A stretch of 64,000 nucleotides of DNA. It comes from Roseiarcus sp963764955 (GTDB lineage: Bacteria > Pseudomonadota > Alphaproteobacteria > Rhizobiales > Beijerinckiaceae). Shown one piece after another: positions 25,767 to 34,747 of the stretch. The position numbers and the translations under genes are program-made. Position 1 is the stretch's first letter. The number at the start of each line of letters is the position of its first letter. The stretch lies in assembly GCA_963764955.1 (NCBI GenBank), contig CAVXVE010000045.1, positions 1 to 64,000 of the forward strand, read 5' to 3'. Under the pieces are notes generated by a model, which ran no database searches, was not told the DNA's origin, and worked only from the letters and a program-made list of their open reading frames with translations.

Positions 25767-26826
25767 GACAATCGGTTGCTCGAGCTTGAGCCCGGTCGGG
25801 ACTCATCACGAAGCGGTCAATGACCATACGGTTGATCAACACCGCAACGAGCACAACGACGCCGAGGAAGATGTTGACCCAATAGCCCTGAAGCCCGACC
25901 AGCAGGAGGCCGGCATTGACCATGGCGTACATGAACGCCCCAAGCACGGTGCCGAGAACGCTGCCGTAACCGCCGGTGAGCAACGTGCCGCCGATGACCG
26001 TCATCGCAATCGCGATGAGCTCCCAGCCAACGCCGCGGTTCGCGTCGATCGAGAAGTATTGCACGGCCACGACGACCCCGGCGACACCCGAGGTGAAGCC
26101 CGACAAGGCGAATAGCGTGACCGTCGTGCGAGCGACCGGCACGCCCAGATTCCTGGCTGCGGTCGGATTCTGCCCGATGGCGAAAGTCCAGTTCCCCATC
26201 CGGGTGCGCAACAGGAACAACGTCGCGAGCGTCGCGACCACGAGGAACCACAGCAGCGACATTCGATAGCCGAACAGATGCTTGCCCGCGATCACCTGGG
26301 CGTAGGACGCGGGAAACTTGACCACAACCGGAAAGCCGCTGGTGTTCATCGTCAGGACGCCGCGATAGACCAGCGACGTCGCCAGGGTGATGATGAACGA
26401 CGGCAGCCCCGTGCGCACCTGAATGACGCCGTTGACGGCTCCGAGCGCGGCGCCAAACCCGAGCGTGCCAAGAAGAGTCACGACGGGCGGCAGGCCGAGG
26501 ACGTTGCCGAAATAGTACATCGCCCACCCGGTCAGGCCGACGATTGCGCCAACTGAGAGGTCGAAGTGGCCAGCGATCATCAGCAAGGTGACGCCGACGG
26601 CGACGATTCCGTATTGCGCCGCCAGGCTCGCGACGTTGACGCCGTTGTACTGCGAGAGGAACAAATCCGGACGCAGGATCGAGAACACCACGAACGCCGC
26701 GACGAGGCCGCCTAGCGAGGCCAGTTCGGGACGTTGCAGGAGGCGACGAAGCACGTCGAAGGTTCCGTATGCCGGGCCACACGAGTTGGCGGACCCCGGC
26801 GGGCCGGCGATATTCGCCAGTGTCAT
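25654..26826 (-). CDS. Sugar ABC transporter permease (RbsC-type)
   Basis: This inner-membrane permease has eight or more hydrophobic segments. Typical family blocks are QYGIVAVGVTLLMIAGHFDL, SVGAIVGLTG and GRNPTAARNLGV-like QNPTAARNLGVPVAR (EAA-like loop). It ends with FLGVVVLVAVLINRMVID. The last 37 codons run into the ATPase gene without similarity to the family, so the true stop may be displaced by an indel. It forms a type 2 carbohydrate importer with the neighbouring ATPase and SBP. Confidence 0.9.
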   Translation of the reverse strand: MTLANIAGPPGSANSCGPAYGTFDVLRRLLQRPELASLGGLVAAFVVFSILRPDLFLSQYNGVNVASLAAQYGIVAVGVTLLMIAGHFDLSVGAIVGLTGWAMYYFGNVLGLPPVVTLLGTLGFGAALGAVNGVIQVRTGLPSFIITLATSLVYRGVLTMNTSGFPVVVKFPASYAQVIAGKHLFGYRMSLLWFLVVATLATLFLLRTRMGNWTFAIGQNPTAARNLGVPVARTTVTLFALSGFTSGVAGVVVAVQYFSIDANRGVGWELIAIAMTVIGGTLLTGGYGSVLGTVLGAFMYAMVNAGLLLVGLQGYWVNIFLGVVVLVAVLINRMVIDRFVMSPDRAQARATDCHGRRGPFAGRSWPARRSGPSRHSAAARRRGQARRCAA

Positions 26827-26877
26827 CGAGCTCGCGCGGCGGTCAACCCGCCACGCGACCTCCGCCGTGCGCCAATG

Positions 26878-27870
26878 TCAGCGAACTCCCGCAGCGGCCA
26901 GCCCGGCGACGGCGTCGGCGTTGGTCTTATCGACAATCTGCGGACCGGTCAGGAAGTAGTTCGACTGGATGAGGCCATACCTGATGTAGTGCACGAGCTC
27001 GAGCACCGAGATGTAGCCGCGCCACCACCCCTGCTGGTCCATCGTAAAGTCCAGATCGCCTTTCTGGATCATCCCGACGATATCGGGGCTGACATCGAAG
27101 CCCGCGGTTTGCAGCGGCCGGCCAACCGCCTGCTTGGCGGCGACCAGTCCAGCGGTTGCAGGTTGCCCGGTGGCGACAGCGGCGTCCACATCCGGGTGCG
27201 AGCGAAGGTACGCCTCGACGATCGACGCGGTCTTGCCCGGATCGGGATCGCCGGCGACGTGATCGTACTTGACGCCTTTGGCCTTGGCGACCTGCTCCAT
27301 GCCCGCGCAGCGTTCGGTCTGGGTGCCGTCGCCAACCTCCTCCTGGACGCAGATCATCGATTTCGCGCCCTTCTCGGCGAAGCGGTTGGCGGCCATCTGG
27401 CCTGCGGCGTATTCGTCGGCGCCGACACGCGAGACGTAAATGTCGTTGGGGTCGCGCAACGGCTTGTCTTTGACGCTGGGCGCGGGGTTGAAAGCGACCG
27501 CGATCCCCTTGTCCTTCGCCTCCTTCGCAACCGCGTCCAGATCGCCGATGCCCAGGATCAGAATGCCGTCAGGCTTCGCCGCGATGGTCTCCTCGATCTT
27601 CTCGGTGTACGACGCGAGGTCGACGCTGGCCGGGTAGACGTATTTGACGTCGACCCCGAGATCCTTGCCCGCCTGCTGGGCGCCGTTGTTGAGCACGCGA
27701 AAAAATCCGGAACTCGGATCGGCGAGTCCTTCGACATAGATCGTGAGGCGCTTACCCTTGGTCAGATCGCCAGGGTAGTTCGACGATTCCGCGTGAGCGC
27801 GGGGAGGTGGCAAAACCATCCCCGCCATCGCCAACGTGAGCAGCGAGACAAGCGCAGTCATCGTCTTCAT
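26878..27870 (-). CDS. Sugar ABC transporter periplasmic binding protein
   Basis: The 330-residue protein has a signal peptide (MKTMTALVSLLTLAMAGMV, cleavage after AHA) and the periplasmic type I fold, with EKIEETIAAKPDGILILGIG, VDAAVATGQPATAGLVAAK and a C-terminal MDQQGWWRGYISVLEL block. It feeds the RbsC-type permease. The ligand cannot be named. The neighbouring dihydroxyacetone-kinase, SDR and epimerase genes suggest a polyol or a small sugar. Confidence 0.92.
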   Translation of the reverse strand: MKTMTALVSLLTLAMAGMVLPPPRAHAESSNYPGDLTKGKRLTIYVEGLADPSSGFFRVLNNGAQQAGKDLGVDVKYVYPASVDLASYTEKIEETIAAKPDGILILGIGDLDAVAKEAKDKGIAVAFNPAPSVKDKPLRDPNDIYVSRVGADEYAAGQMAANRFAEKGAKSMICVQEEVGDGTQTERCAGMEQVAKAKGVKYDHVAGDPDPGKTASIVEAYLRSHPDVDAAVATGQPATAGLVAAKQAVGRPLQTAGFDVSPDIVGMIQKGDLDFTMDQQGWWRGYISVLELVHYIRYGLIQSNYFLTGPQIVDKTNADAVAGLAAAGVR

Positions 27871-28069
27871 GTGATGGGCCTTTGGACGGGAGGTCGCCGA
27901 AGACTGTCAGGCTTAAGGTGGGGTTGTCAACGCATTGGAGTCGGCAAGCCGAAAGCGATGGCGCGCGCGATCGGCGTGACCTCATATGGCGGAATGGTTG
28001 ACGCGGTTCTGACTGGTTGGCCTGGGGCCTCCGGCGGCATAACCAGCGTCATTCACCGGGTTCGATTGC

Positions 28070-29059
28070 TCAGCGTCCCCACCGCAAGGCCGGCGTCTCC
28101 ACAGGCGCGTCCCATAGCGGGAGAAGCGCCTCGTCAAGCATGGACACCGTGATGGAGCATCCGGCCATGTCGAGCGAAGTGACATAGTTTCCGACAAGCG
28201 AGCGAACGATACGCACGCCTCGCTTTTCGAGCACACTTCGGGCGGCGTTGTACATGAGATAGAGTTCCATCAGCGGCGTGGCGCCGAAGCCATTGACCAG
28301 CAGCAGCGCTTCGCCGCGAGCCTCGTCGCCGAGATCGCTGGCGATCGCGCCGACCATCTCGTCGGCGATGGAATTCGCGTCGGCAAGCGGAACGCGACGA
28401 CGCCCCGGCTCGCCATGGATTCCAACGCCCATCTCCATCTCTTTCTCGCCCAGATCGAATGTCGGTTTGCCCGCGGCCGGAACGGTGCAGCTGGTCAGCG
28501 CCACGCCCATCGAGCGCGTGCGCGCGTTGACCCGCTGGCCAAGGCCCTTGAGGAAAGCGAGGTCGCGGCCCATCTCGGCGGCCGCGCCAACAATCTTCTC
28601 GACGACAAGCGTGCCGGCGACGCCGCGGCGCCCCACGCTGAAGGTCGAGGCTTCGACCGCCACGTCGTCGTCCGTGACTATTGAATCCATGAGCCCGTCG
28701 ACCAGCTCGCCCGCCATTTCGAAGTTCATGCGGTCGCCGGAATAATTCTTGACGATGAACAGCACGCCCGCGCCGCCATCGACGGCTTCCGCCGCCGCGG
28801 TCATCTGGTCCGGGGTGGGAGAGGTGAACACTTGCCCGGGGCAAGCGGCGTCGAGCATTCCATAGCCGACGAAGCCCGCGTGGAGAGGTTCATGGCCGCT
28901 GCCGCCGCCGGAGATCAGCGCGACTTTGCCTGGAGTCGGCCGAGCGCGCCTGACGAATTTCCGCTCCGGCCCAAGAACTACGAGGCCGGGATGCGCCGCA
29001 GCGAAGCCGTCGAGGCTCTCCGAAAGAATCGTGTCGATTGCGTTGACGAATTTTTTCAT
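28070..29059 (-). CDS. dhaK: Dihydroxyacetone kinase subunit DhaK
   Basis: The start at 29059 is the first residue of the family (MKKFVNAIDTILSESLDGF). The protein has GKVALISGGGSGHEPLHAGF (substrate loop), LFIVKNYSGDRMNFEMAGEL and GVGIHGEPGRRRV. The His in GIHGEPG is the residue that covalently holds dihydroxyacetone in this family. DhaK transfers phosphate from DhaL-ADP to dihydroxyacetone. It is the last gene of the leftward dha segment, unlike most operons where dhaK precedes dhaL. Size (329 residues) is normal. Confidence 0.95.
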   Translation of the reverse strand: MKKFVNAIDTILSESLDGFAAAHPGLVVLGPERKFVRRARPTPGKVALISGGGSGHEPLHAGFVGYGMLDAACPGQVFTSPTPDQMTAAAEAVDGGAGVLFIVKNYSGDRMNFEMAGELVDGLMDSIVTDDDVAVEASTFSVGRRGVAGTLVVEKIVGAAAEMGRDLAFLKGLGQRVNARTRSMGVALTSCTVPAAGKPTFDLGEKEMEMGVGIHGEPGRRRVPLADANSIADEMVGAIASDLGDEARGEALLLVNGFGATPLMELYLMYNAARSVLEKRGVRIVRSLVGNYVTSLDMAGCSITVSMLDEALLPLWDAPVETPALRWGR

Positions 29060-29081
29060 CTCCGTTCCTCCCAAGACCCGC

Positions 29082-29504
29082 TCAGCGGCCTTCGCCGAGG
29101 AGCAGCACGAGGCGATGCACGAAATCAAAGATCAGGGTTTCGAGCTGCTGATTCTTGCCGGCGCTTCCAAGGTCCGGCAGCGCGAGCGTGATCTTGCGTT
29201 CCGGGCGCGTCTCGGACGCGGCGCCGAGGCGGCCAGGGTGCGCCCGCGAATAGGCTCTGAGAAACGCGGCCCGTTCAGGGGCGGAGAAGTGGCAGATTTC
29301 GAAGATGAGCGCGAGATGACGCGCCGGGATCGGAACCTGATAGGACGGATTGGAGATTTGCGAGATGAAGCTTCGGTTCTTGCCAATCGCTTCGGCCAGC
29401 CGTTGTCGCATGCCGGAAGGGCGACTTTCCAGCACGACCTTCAAAATCGCCTTGTATTCGGCGACCGCGCTCGATGCGTCGCGTCTTGGCCGTTCCTCAC
29501 CCAT
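29082..29504 (-). CDS. Small helix-turn-helix-like protein between enzyme I and dhaK
   Basis: The start at ATG 29504 overlaps the enzyme I stop by 8 bp, so it is translationally coupled. The 140-residue protein has a Cro/XRE-like helix-turn-helix: MRQRLAEAIGKNRSFISQIS followed by NPSYQVPIPARHLALIFEIC. The rest is a short helical tail. I do not recognise a named family. Its place inside a dha-PTS operon suggests a local regulator of dihydroxyacetone use, which is inference from context. Confidence 0.7.
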   Translation of the reverse strand: MGEERPRRDASSAVAEYKAILKVVLESRPSGMRQRLAEAIGKNRSFISQISNPSYQVPIPARHLALIFEICHFSAPERAAFLRAYSRAHPGRLGAASETRPERKITLALPDLGSAGKNQQLETLIFDFVHRLVLLLGEGR

Positions 29505-31095
29505 GACCAGCGATCGTCGCCTTGAGCCGCCCGAGCGCGGTCGCCGGGACTGAGAATTCCTCGAGCCCGCAATCGAGCAGCGCCGGCACGTAGCGCGGAT
29601 CGGCCGCCATGTCTCCACACAGGCTGACCGGGACGCCCTGAGCCTTGCCATGCGCGATCGTCCGCCTGATCAGCTCCAGCACCGCCGGATTGAGCGGATC
29701 GGCGAGCCCCGCGAGCTCGCCAGCGCCGCGGTCGCAGGCCGTCACATATTGCACGAGGTCGTTGCTGCCGATCGAATAGAAATCGGCGTCAAAGCCGTCG
29801 ATCGCGAGCGCCGCCGCGGGAACCTCGACCATGATGCCGAGCGCGGGCCGGCGCGCTTCAAGCCCTTCGGCGGAAAGCTCGGCGAGCGCGGCGTCGAGGC
29901 GCCTGCGCGCCTCGGCGAGCTCCTCGGGCACGGTGACCATCGGCAGCATCACCTTCAGATTGTCTCCGCTCGCCGCCGCCCGCGCCAGCGCCCGCAATTG
30001 GGTCTTGAAAAGGTCCGGCCGGCGCAACGACAGGCGCAAGCCCCGTACGCCGAGGAATGGATTCGCCTCGCCGCCGAAAGTCACGCCGCGGATCGGCTTG
30101 TCGCCGCCCGCGTCGAGCGTGCGGATCGCCACAGGCCGTCCGGCCGCCCAATCCAGAATCTGGCGATAGACGTCCAGTTGATGCGCCTCGCTCGGCGGGG
30201 CGAGGCCCGGCTCAAACAGGAACTCGGTGCGCACAAGGCCAATTCCGTCCGCATGCGCCGCATCACGCGTCAGGTCGCCGACGCCCTGGATATTCACAAG
30301 GGCGCGAATTCGCTTGCCGGAGCGCGTGACGGCGGGCGCCTCGACACGACCTGCCTCGTCGGCGCGCCGTTCGGCGAGCGCAGCGATATCGCGACGCCAG
30401 TCGGCCAGGCGCGCCGCCGATGGCGCGATTTCGATCGCGCCGTGCTCTCCGTCGAGCAGAATCAAGGCGCCGTCCTCCGCGGGAATCTCCCCGAGACCGA
30501 CGACCATCGGCACGCCGCGGGCGCGCGCCAGCATCGCGACATGGCTCGAGGCGCTCCCGGCCGTGAGCGCGATGCCGGACGAGCGCTTCCAGTCGATCTC
30601 AAGGAAGCGCGACGGCGCGAGATCGTCGGCAACTAGAATGGCCTTGTCCGGCAGCGCCGAGGCTCTTTGGCCGTTTCCGCTGATGAGCCGCAGGACACGG
30701 TCCCGCAAATCGACGAGGTCGGCCGAGCGCGCGCGAAAGTATTCGTCTCCGGCGGCCGAATAGTCGGCGATCTGCGCGTCGAGCGCGCCTTTCCAGGCGC
30801 GCAGCGCGGATGCGCCCGCCTCGACCTCGACGAAGGCCGGCGCCGACAGGTCCTCGTCGCCGAGCATCTCGCGCTGGAACTCGAGAATTTCCGCCGCGTC
30901 GCGGGTTTCAGAAGCCGCGAGCGCCGCAAGCTCGGCGCCGGCCGTGTCGATCGCGTGCTTCAATGCGGCGCGCTCGGCTTCCCGCGACCCGGTTAGAGCG
31001 CTTTCATCGGTCGCGGCGGCCTCCCGCGCCAACGGTCCCGCCGCAAGGCCTGGCGCGGCCGCGCGACCGCGCAGCCGAAGCGGCTCAGGGCTCAT
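29497..31095 (-). CDS. PTS enzyme I (phosphoenolpyruvate-protein phosphotransferase)
   Basis: This 532-residue enzyme I starts MSPEPLRLRGRAAAPGLAAG. The phosphorylated His is in TAGSASSHVAMLARARG, and the C-terminal PEP-binding half has VRTEFLF, IRTLDAGGDKPI, MLPMVTVPEELAEAR and SIGSNDLVQYVTACDR. It starts a PEP-driven phosphorelay to HPr and then DhaM. Slightly shorter than general EI (575 residues). Located between HPr and the HTH-like gene, it is a dha-dedicated copy. The dha operon here thus holds a complete relay rather than the fused DhaM of enteric bacteria. Confidence 0.93.
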   Translation of the reverse strand: MSPEPLRLRGRAAAPGLAAGPLAREAAATDESALTGSREAERAALKHAIDTAGAELAALAASETRDAAEILEFQREMLGDEDLSAPAFVEVEAGASALRAWKGALDAQIADYSAAGDEYFRARSADLVDLRDRVLRLISGNGQRASALPDKAILVADDLAPSRFLEIDWKRSSGIALTAGSASSHVAMLARARGVPMVVGLGEIPAEDGALILLDGEHGAIEIAPSAARLADWRRDIAALAERRADEAGRVEAPAVTRSGKRIRALVNIQGVGDLTRDAAHADGIGLVRTEFLFEPGLAPPSEAHQLDVYRQILDWAAGRPVAIRTLDAGGDKPIRGVTFGGEANPFLGVRGLRLSLRRPDLFKTQLRALARAAASGDNLKVMLPMVTVPEELAEARRRLDAALAELSAEGLEARRPALGIMVEVPAAALAIDGFDADFYSIGSNDLVQYVTACDRGAGELAGLADPLNPAVLELIRRTIAHGKAQGVPVSLCGDMAADPRYVPALLDCGLEEFSVPATALGRLKATIAGHG

Positions 31096-31405
31096 CGGGA
31101 AAGTCCCGCTCGACGAGGGAGACGAGCGCATCGACGGCAGCTTGTGCGTCTGCGCCCTCCGCCCGGAAAACGAGCAGGGAATCGCGCGGGGTTTTGGCGC
31201 CCATCAGCTTCACAATGCTCTTCGCATCGATCCAGGGGCCCTCGACGGAGATCGCAAGCGAAATCTTCGATGCGAATTTCTTGGCGAGCTTGGTCAGCTT
31301 GACCGCGGGCCGCGCGTGCAGCCCCGCCTCGTGTCGCAGGCGCACCGAGGCGGTCACGCTCTGCCGCGTTAAGGGGTTCGAAGCTGGATCGGAGAATGCG
31401 GTCAT
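31085..31405 (-). CDS. HPr-family phosphocarrier protein
   Basis: The start is ATG 31405. The 106-residue protein reads ASVRLRHEAGLHARPAVKLT, with the phospho-His in GLHARP, and DAKSIVKLMGAKTPRDSLLV, the conserved Ser46 region. A 20-residue extension precedes the HPr fold. It takes phosphate from the adjacent enzyme I and passes it to DhaM. It overlaps the enzyme I start by 11 bp. Confidence 0.92.
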   Translation of the reverse strand: MTAFSDPASNPLTRQSVTASVRLRHEAGLHARPAVKLTKLAKKFASKISLAISVEGPWIDAKSIVKLMGAKTPRDSLLVFRAEGADAQAAVDALVSLVERDFPDEP

Positions 31406-31406
31406 C

Positions 31407-31805
31407 TTACCTCGGCGACAATTCTTCCGCGGTGGCGCGGACCTCGGCGAGGCTTGCGCCGCCGGACGCCTCGGTCGCCGCCATGATCGCGCCCTCGACA
31501 AGCGGCGAATTGCACAGCACGACGTGTCCCCGGCGCTCCTCGGGCAGCATTTCAATCGCCATCTCGCTATTGGTTTCGGCGCCGCCAAGATCGACCAGAA
31601 TGGCGACGCCGCGAGGCGACCACGCCTCGTCGATCGCCCGCAGGATCTTCTGCACGTCAGTGCCGAGACCGCCGTCCGGGTCGCCGCCGCAGTGGGCGAC
31701 CTTGACCTCGTCGCCAACCATCTGACGAACCATGTCCGCTGTGCCGCGCGCGACGTCGGGCGAATGCGAAACGATGACCAGCGAGACATTCTCCGTCACG
31801 AGCAT
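31407..31805 (-). CDS. dhaM: DhaM, PTS-dependent dihydroxyacetone kinase phosphotransfer subunit
   Basis: The 132-residue protein has the EIIA-Man fold of DhaM: LVIVSHSPDVARGTADMV with the phospho-His in VSHS, then ILVDLGGAETNSEMAIEML. It accepts phosphate from HPr and rephosphorylates ADP bound to DhaL. The stand-alone form fits the separate HPr and enzyme I genes next door. It overlaps dhaL by 10 bp. Confidence 0.92.
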   Translation of the reverse strand: MLVTENVSLVIVSHSPDVARGTADMVRQMVGDEVKVAHCGGDPDGGLGTDVQKILRAIDEAWSPRGVAILVDLGGAETNSEMAIEMLPEERRGHVVLCNSPLVEGAIMAATEASGGASLAEVRATAEELSPR

Positions 31806-32410
31806 TTTTCCAGAAAGGGTGAAAGGGCTTCGACGATGATCTGACTCGATCGCGCGCCGGGGTCCATGTGACCAACGCTTCGCTCGCCGAGAAAAGCGGC
31901 GCGCCCCTTGGTCGCGCGCATCGGAACAGTTGCGGCGGCGCCGCGTTCGGCCGCCTCTCTCACGCGAACGGCGAGATCTGGGCCGCCGGCGCCGATGGCG
32001 TCCCGCACCGGCCCGAGAACGTCGAGCATCGTCTTCTCGCCGATACTCGACTTGCCCCTCGCCGCGACCGCGTCGACGCCGGCGCCGACGATTTCGGGAA
32101 GCAGCTCCATGGTCGCGCCGCGCTCGCCGAGCGTCTTGCCCATGCCCATGAACAAACTTCCGTACAGCGGGCCGGACGCCCCGCCTACCTTCATCACGAG
32201 CGCCATTCCGAGAGCCTTCAGGGCTTCTCCGGTCGGCTTGGCGGCGATGGCGTCGAGCTGGGCCAGGACTTCGGCCGAGCCGCGTTTCATGTTGATCCCG
32301 TGATCGCCGTCCCCGATCGCCTGATCGAGGGCGGTAAGCTCATCGGCATGATCGATCACCTGCTGCGCCGCCGCGGCGATCATCGATCGGAGGTTCAGGT
32401 CCTTGGACAT
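31796..32410 (-). CDS. dhaL: Dihydroxyacetone kinase subunit DhaL
   Basis: The start is ATG 32410. The 204-residue protein reads DQAIGDGDHGINMKRG (nucleotide and Mg-binding aspartates), KVGGASGPLYGSLFMGMGKT and DPGARSSQIIVEAL, as in DhaL. It holds ADP/ATP as a cofactor and works with DhaK and DhaM. It follows the ABC ATPase gene by 11 bp, so import and phosphorylation genes share one transcript. Confidence 0.94.
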   Translation of the reverse strand: MSKDLNLRSMIAAAAQQVIDHADELTALDQAIGDGDHGINMKRGSAEVLAQLDAIAAKPTGEALKALGMALVMKVGGASGPLYGSLFMGMGKTLGERGATMELLPEIVGAGVDAVAARGKSSIGEKTMLDVLGPVRDAIGAGGPDLAVRVREAAERGAAATVPMRATKGRAAFLGERSVGHMDPGARSSQIIVEALSPFLEKCS

Positions 32411-32421
32411 CGCTCGCGCGC

Positions 32422-33447
32422 TCACTCAACCGCAAGACGGACGCGCCGCCCAGCCGCATCGAAGTAGAGCGGGTCGATCAGCGACAAGCCGACCTCCTCG
32501 CCCGCCAGGACCGGACGATGCGGATCCGACAAAGTCACAAGCGCTTGTCCCTTATATTCGATATGCACATGGTTCTGGTCGCCGAGACGCTCGACCCGAT
32601 GCACCCGCCCGACGAGGCCCGAGCCGTTGGGCTTGCCGATTGCGAGATGCTCCGTCCGGACGCCGACCGTCTCAACGCTTTTGGGCATCGAAGCGGCGGG
32701 CAGGATATTGGCGGGGATCAGATTGATGCGCGGGGAGCCAAGTCGAGCCGCCACATAGAGGTCGTTCGGGTTTTCGTAGATTTCGCGCGGCGTTCCATAC
32801 TGGATCAGGCTCCCCTCGCGAATCACGCCGATGCGGCTCGCCATCGTCATGGCTTCGATCTGGTCGTGCGTAACGTAGAGGACGGTCGCGCCAAGGTCGA
32901 GCTGGATGCGCTTGATCTCAAGCCGCAACTCGGCCCGCAGCTTGGCGTCGAGCGAGGAAAGCGGCTCGTCCATGAGATAGATGGACGGGCGGCGGACGAG
33001 CGCGCGGCCGATCGCGACGCGCTGCATCTCGCCGCCTGAGAGCCGAGTGGCGCGGTTGCCGAGCTTGCCGGAAATCCTGAGGAGATCGGCCACCTCCTGC
33101 ACCTGCTTGCGGATCTCCGTCTCGGGCAGCTTGCGCAACGGAGAGCGCAGAGGGAAGGCCAGATTGTCGTACACCGTGAGATGCGGATAGAGCGAATATT
33201 GCTGGAAGACGAACGCGACATCGCGCGCGGCCGGAGGCTCGCGGGTCACGTCCCGGCCATCAATCGAAATCGCGCCCTGATCCGGCCGCTCAAGGCCCGC
33301 GATCAGGCGCAAAGTCGTGGTCTTGCCCGCACCTGTCGGTCCGAGCAGAACGACGAACTCGCCGCTGGCGATGGAAAGCGAAAGATCGCGCACGGCCTCG
33401 ACGGCGCCGAACTGCTTGCTGACGTGGCTCAGCCCGATCTCAGCCAT
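32422..33447 (-). CDS. Glycerol-type ABC transporter ATP-binding protein (second copy)
   Basis: The 341-residue ATPase of the MalK/UgpC class has Walker A GPTGAGKTTTLR, signature LSGGEMQRVAIGRALV and Walker B IYLMDEPLSS. A C-terminal TOBE-type regulatory domain (about 230-340) follows. It overlaps the first ATPase by 8 bp. Two different ATPases, two permeases, a small DUF2160-like membrane protein and an SBP are the layout of the glycerol ABC importer GlpSTPQV known from Rhizobium leguminosarum. Confidence 0.92.
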   Translation of the reverse strand: MAEIGLSHVSKQFGAVEAVRDLSLSIASGEFVVLLGPTGAGKTTTLRLIAGLERPDQGAISIDGRDVTREPPAARDVAFVFQQYSLYPHLTVYDNLAFPLRSPLRKLPETEIRKQVQEVADLLRISGKLGNRATRLSGGEMQRVAIGRALVRRPSIYLMDEPLSSLDAKLRAELRLEIKRIQLDLGATVLYVTHDQIEAMTMASRIGVIREGSLIQYGTPREIYENPNDLYVAARLGSPRINLIPANILPAASMPKSVETVGVRTEHLAIGKPNGSGLVGRVHRVERLGDQNHVHIEYKGQALVTLSDPHRPVLAGEEVGLSLIDPLYFDAAGRRVRLAVE

Positions 33448-34537
33448 GCCGCTCGCCCTGATGCAAAGCGCTTCGTATGGCCCGCCCGGTCTCGCGATCG
33501 AACACCATGAGCGAATCGGACTTGAACGCGAGGCCCACCGTCTCGCCCGCTCGCACCGGCAGAAGGGACGGCAGGCGCGCCTTGATCTGGCCCTGCTCGA
33601 TATCGACAGTCACGATCTGGGTCGTGCCGAGATACTCGGTCCCGAACACGCGACCCCGGATCGGCGCCGAATCGAGAAAGGAGACATATTCGGGACGCAC
33701 GCCGAGCACGAGCGATTCCGGAGAGTCCTCCTGGCGAATCTCGGGGATGGCGACGCTGGCCGCGCCGAGCTTCACCGCGCGGTCGCGAGGCTTGAGCCGG
33801 CCCTCGAAGCGGATGAAATTCATCGGCGGCGACCCGACGAAGTCGGCGACGAACATGGTCGCCGGCAGATCGTATATCTCCTGCGGCGCTCCGATCTGCT
33901 CCACCACGCCCTGGTTCATCACTGCGATCTGATCGGCTATCGACATGGCTTCGAGCTGATCGTGCGTGACGTATATGGTCGTGGCGCCAATTCGATCGTG
34001 CAGGTCGCGCAGCTCCTCGGTCATCGTCCGCCTGAGTTCGGCGTCGAGCGCCCCGAGCGGCTCGTCCATCAGAAAAGCCTTGGGCCGGCGCACGATGGCC
34101 CGGCCGAGCGCGACGCGCTGGCGGTCGCCACCCGAAAGTCCGGACACCTTGCTCGAAAGCAGGTGCTCGATACGCAAAAGCCTCGCCGCCTCGCGCACCT
34201 GCTTGCGCGCTTCGTCGCGCGACGCGCCCTGGCAGATCAGCGGAAAGCCGATGTTCGCCTCGACATTCATGTGCGGATAGAGGGCGAAGAGCTGGAAGAC
34301 GAAAGCGATGTCCCGCTCAGCGGCGCGAAGAAAGGTCACGTCCTCACCGTCCAGGAGGATGCGGCCCTCGCTCGGCAGTTCGAGGCCGGCGATCATCCGC
34401 AAGGTCGTCGTCTTGCCGCAGCCCGACGGTCCCAGCATGACAAAGAAAGCGCCCTGATCGACGGTGAAGGTCGAGCGATCGACGGCGACAAAATCTTGAA
34501 AAGCCTTGCGCAGTTGCTCAACTCTGATCTCAGCCAT
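33440..34537 (-). CDS. Glycerol-type ABC transporter ATP-binding protein (first copy)
   Basis: The 365-residue MalK-class ATPase has Walker A GPSGCGKTTTLR, signature LSGGDRQRVALGRAIV and Walker B AFLMDEPLGA, then a C-terminal TOBE domain with VLGVRPEYVSF. It pairs with the other ATPase as a heterodimer. It starts 9 bp after the DUF2160-like gene and ends inside the second ATPase gene. Confidence 0.92.
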   Translation of the reverse strand: MAEIRVEQLRKAFQDFVAVDRSTFTVDQGAFFVMLGPSGCGKTTTLRMIAGLELPSEGRILLDGEDVTFLRAAERDIAFVFQLFALYPHMNVEANIGFPLICQGASRDEARKQVREAARLLRIEHLLSSKVSGLSGGDRQRVALGRAIVRRPKAFLMDEPLGALDAELRRTMTEELRDLHDRIGATTIYVTHDQLEAMSIADQIAVMNQGVVEQIGAPQEIYDLPATMFVADFVGSPPMNFIRFEGRLKPRDRAVKLGAASVAIPEIRQEDSPESLVLGVRPEYVSFLDSAPIRGRVFGTEYLGTTQIVTVDIEQGQIKARLPSLLPVRAGETVGLAFKSDSLMVFDRETGRAIRSALHQGERHG

Positions 34538-34546
34538 GAGCGCGCC

Positions 34547-34747
34547 TCATTCGGGGAAATGGCTGACAATGACGAAGGCGAGCGTCCCCGCCAGGATCGT
34601 CACGAACGAATAGCCGTAGAGGTCGATCGAGAAGGGCTGCGTCAGCAGGACGATGCCGAGCCCGATGACGGCGCCGGCGCCGTTCTCCCACGGCCCGCGG
34701 CGAAGCAAGCGCTTCCAATTCTCTCTCTCAGCCTCACGCACAGTCAT
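34547..34747 (-). CDS. DUF2160-like small membrane protein of the glycerol transporter
   Basis: The start overlaps the glpQ stop as ATGA, so translation is coupled. The 66-residue protein has two hydrophobic segments (GAGAVIGLGIVLLTQPFSI and FVTILAGTLAFVIVSHFP). Proteins of this type lie between the permease and ATPase genes of glycerol ABC operons in rhizobia. The function is not known. Confidence 0.8.
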   Translation of the reverse strand: MTVREAERENWKRLLRRGPWENGAGAVIGLGIVLLTQPFSIDLYGYSFVTILAGTLAFVIVSHFPE

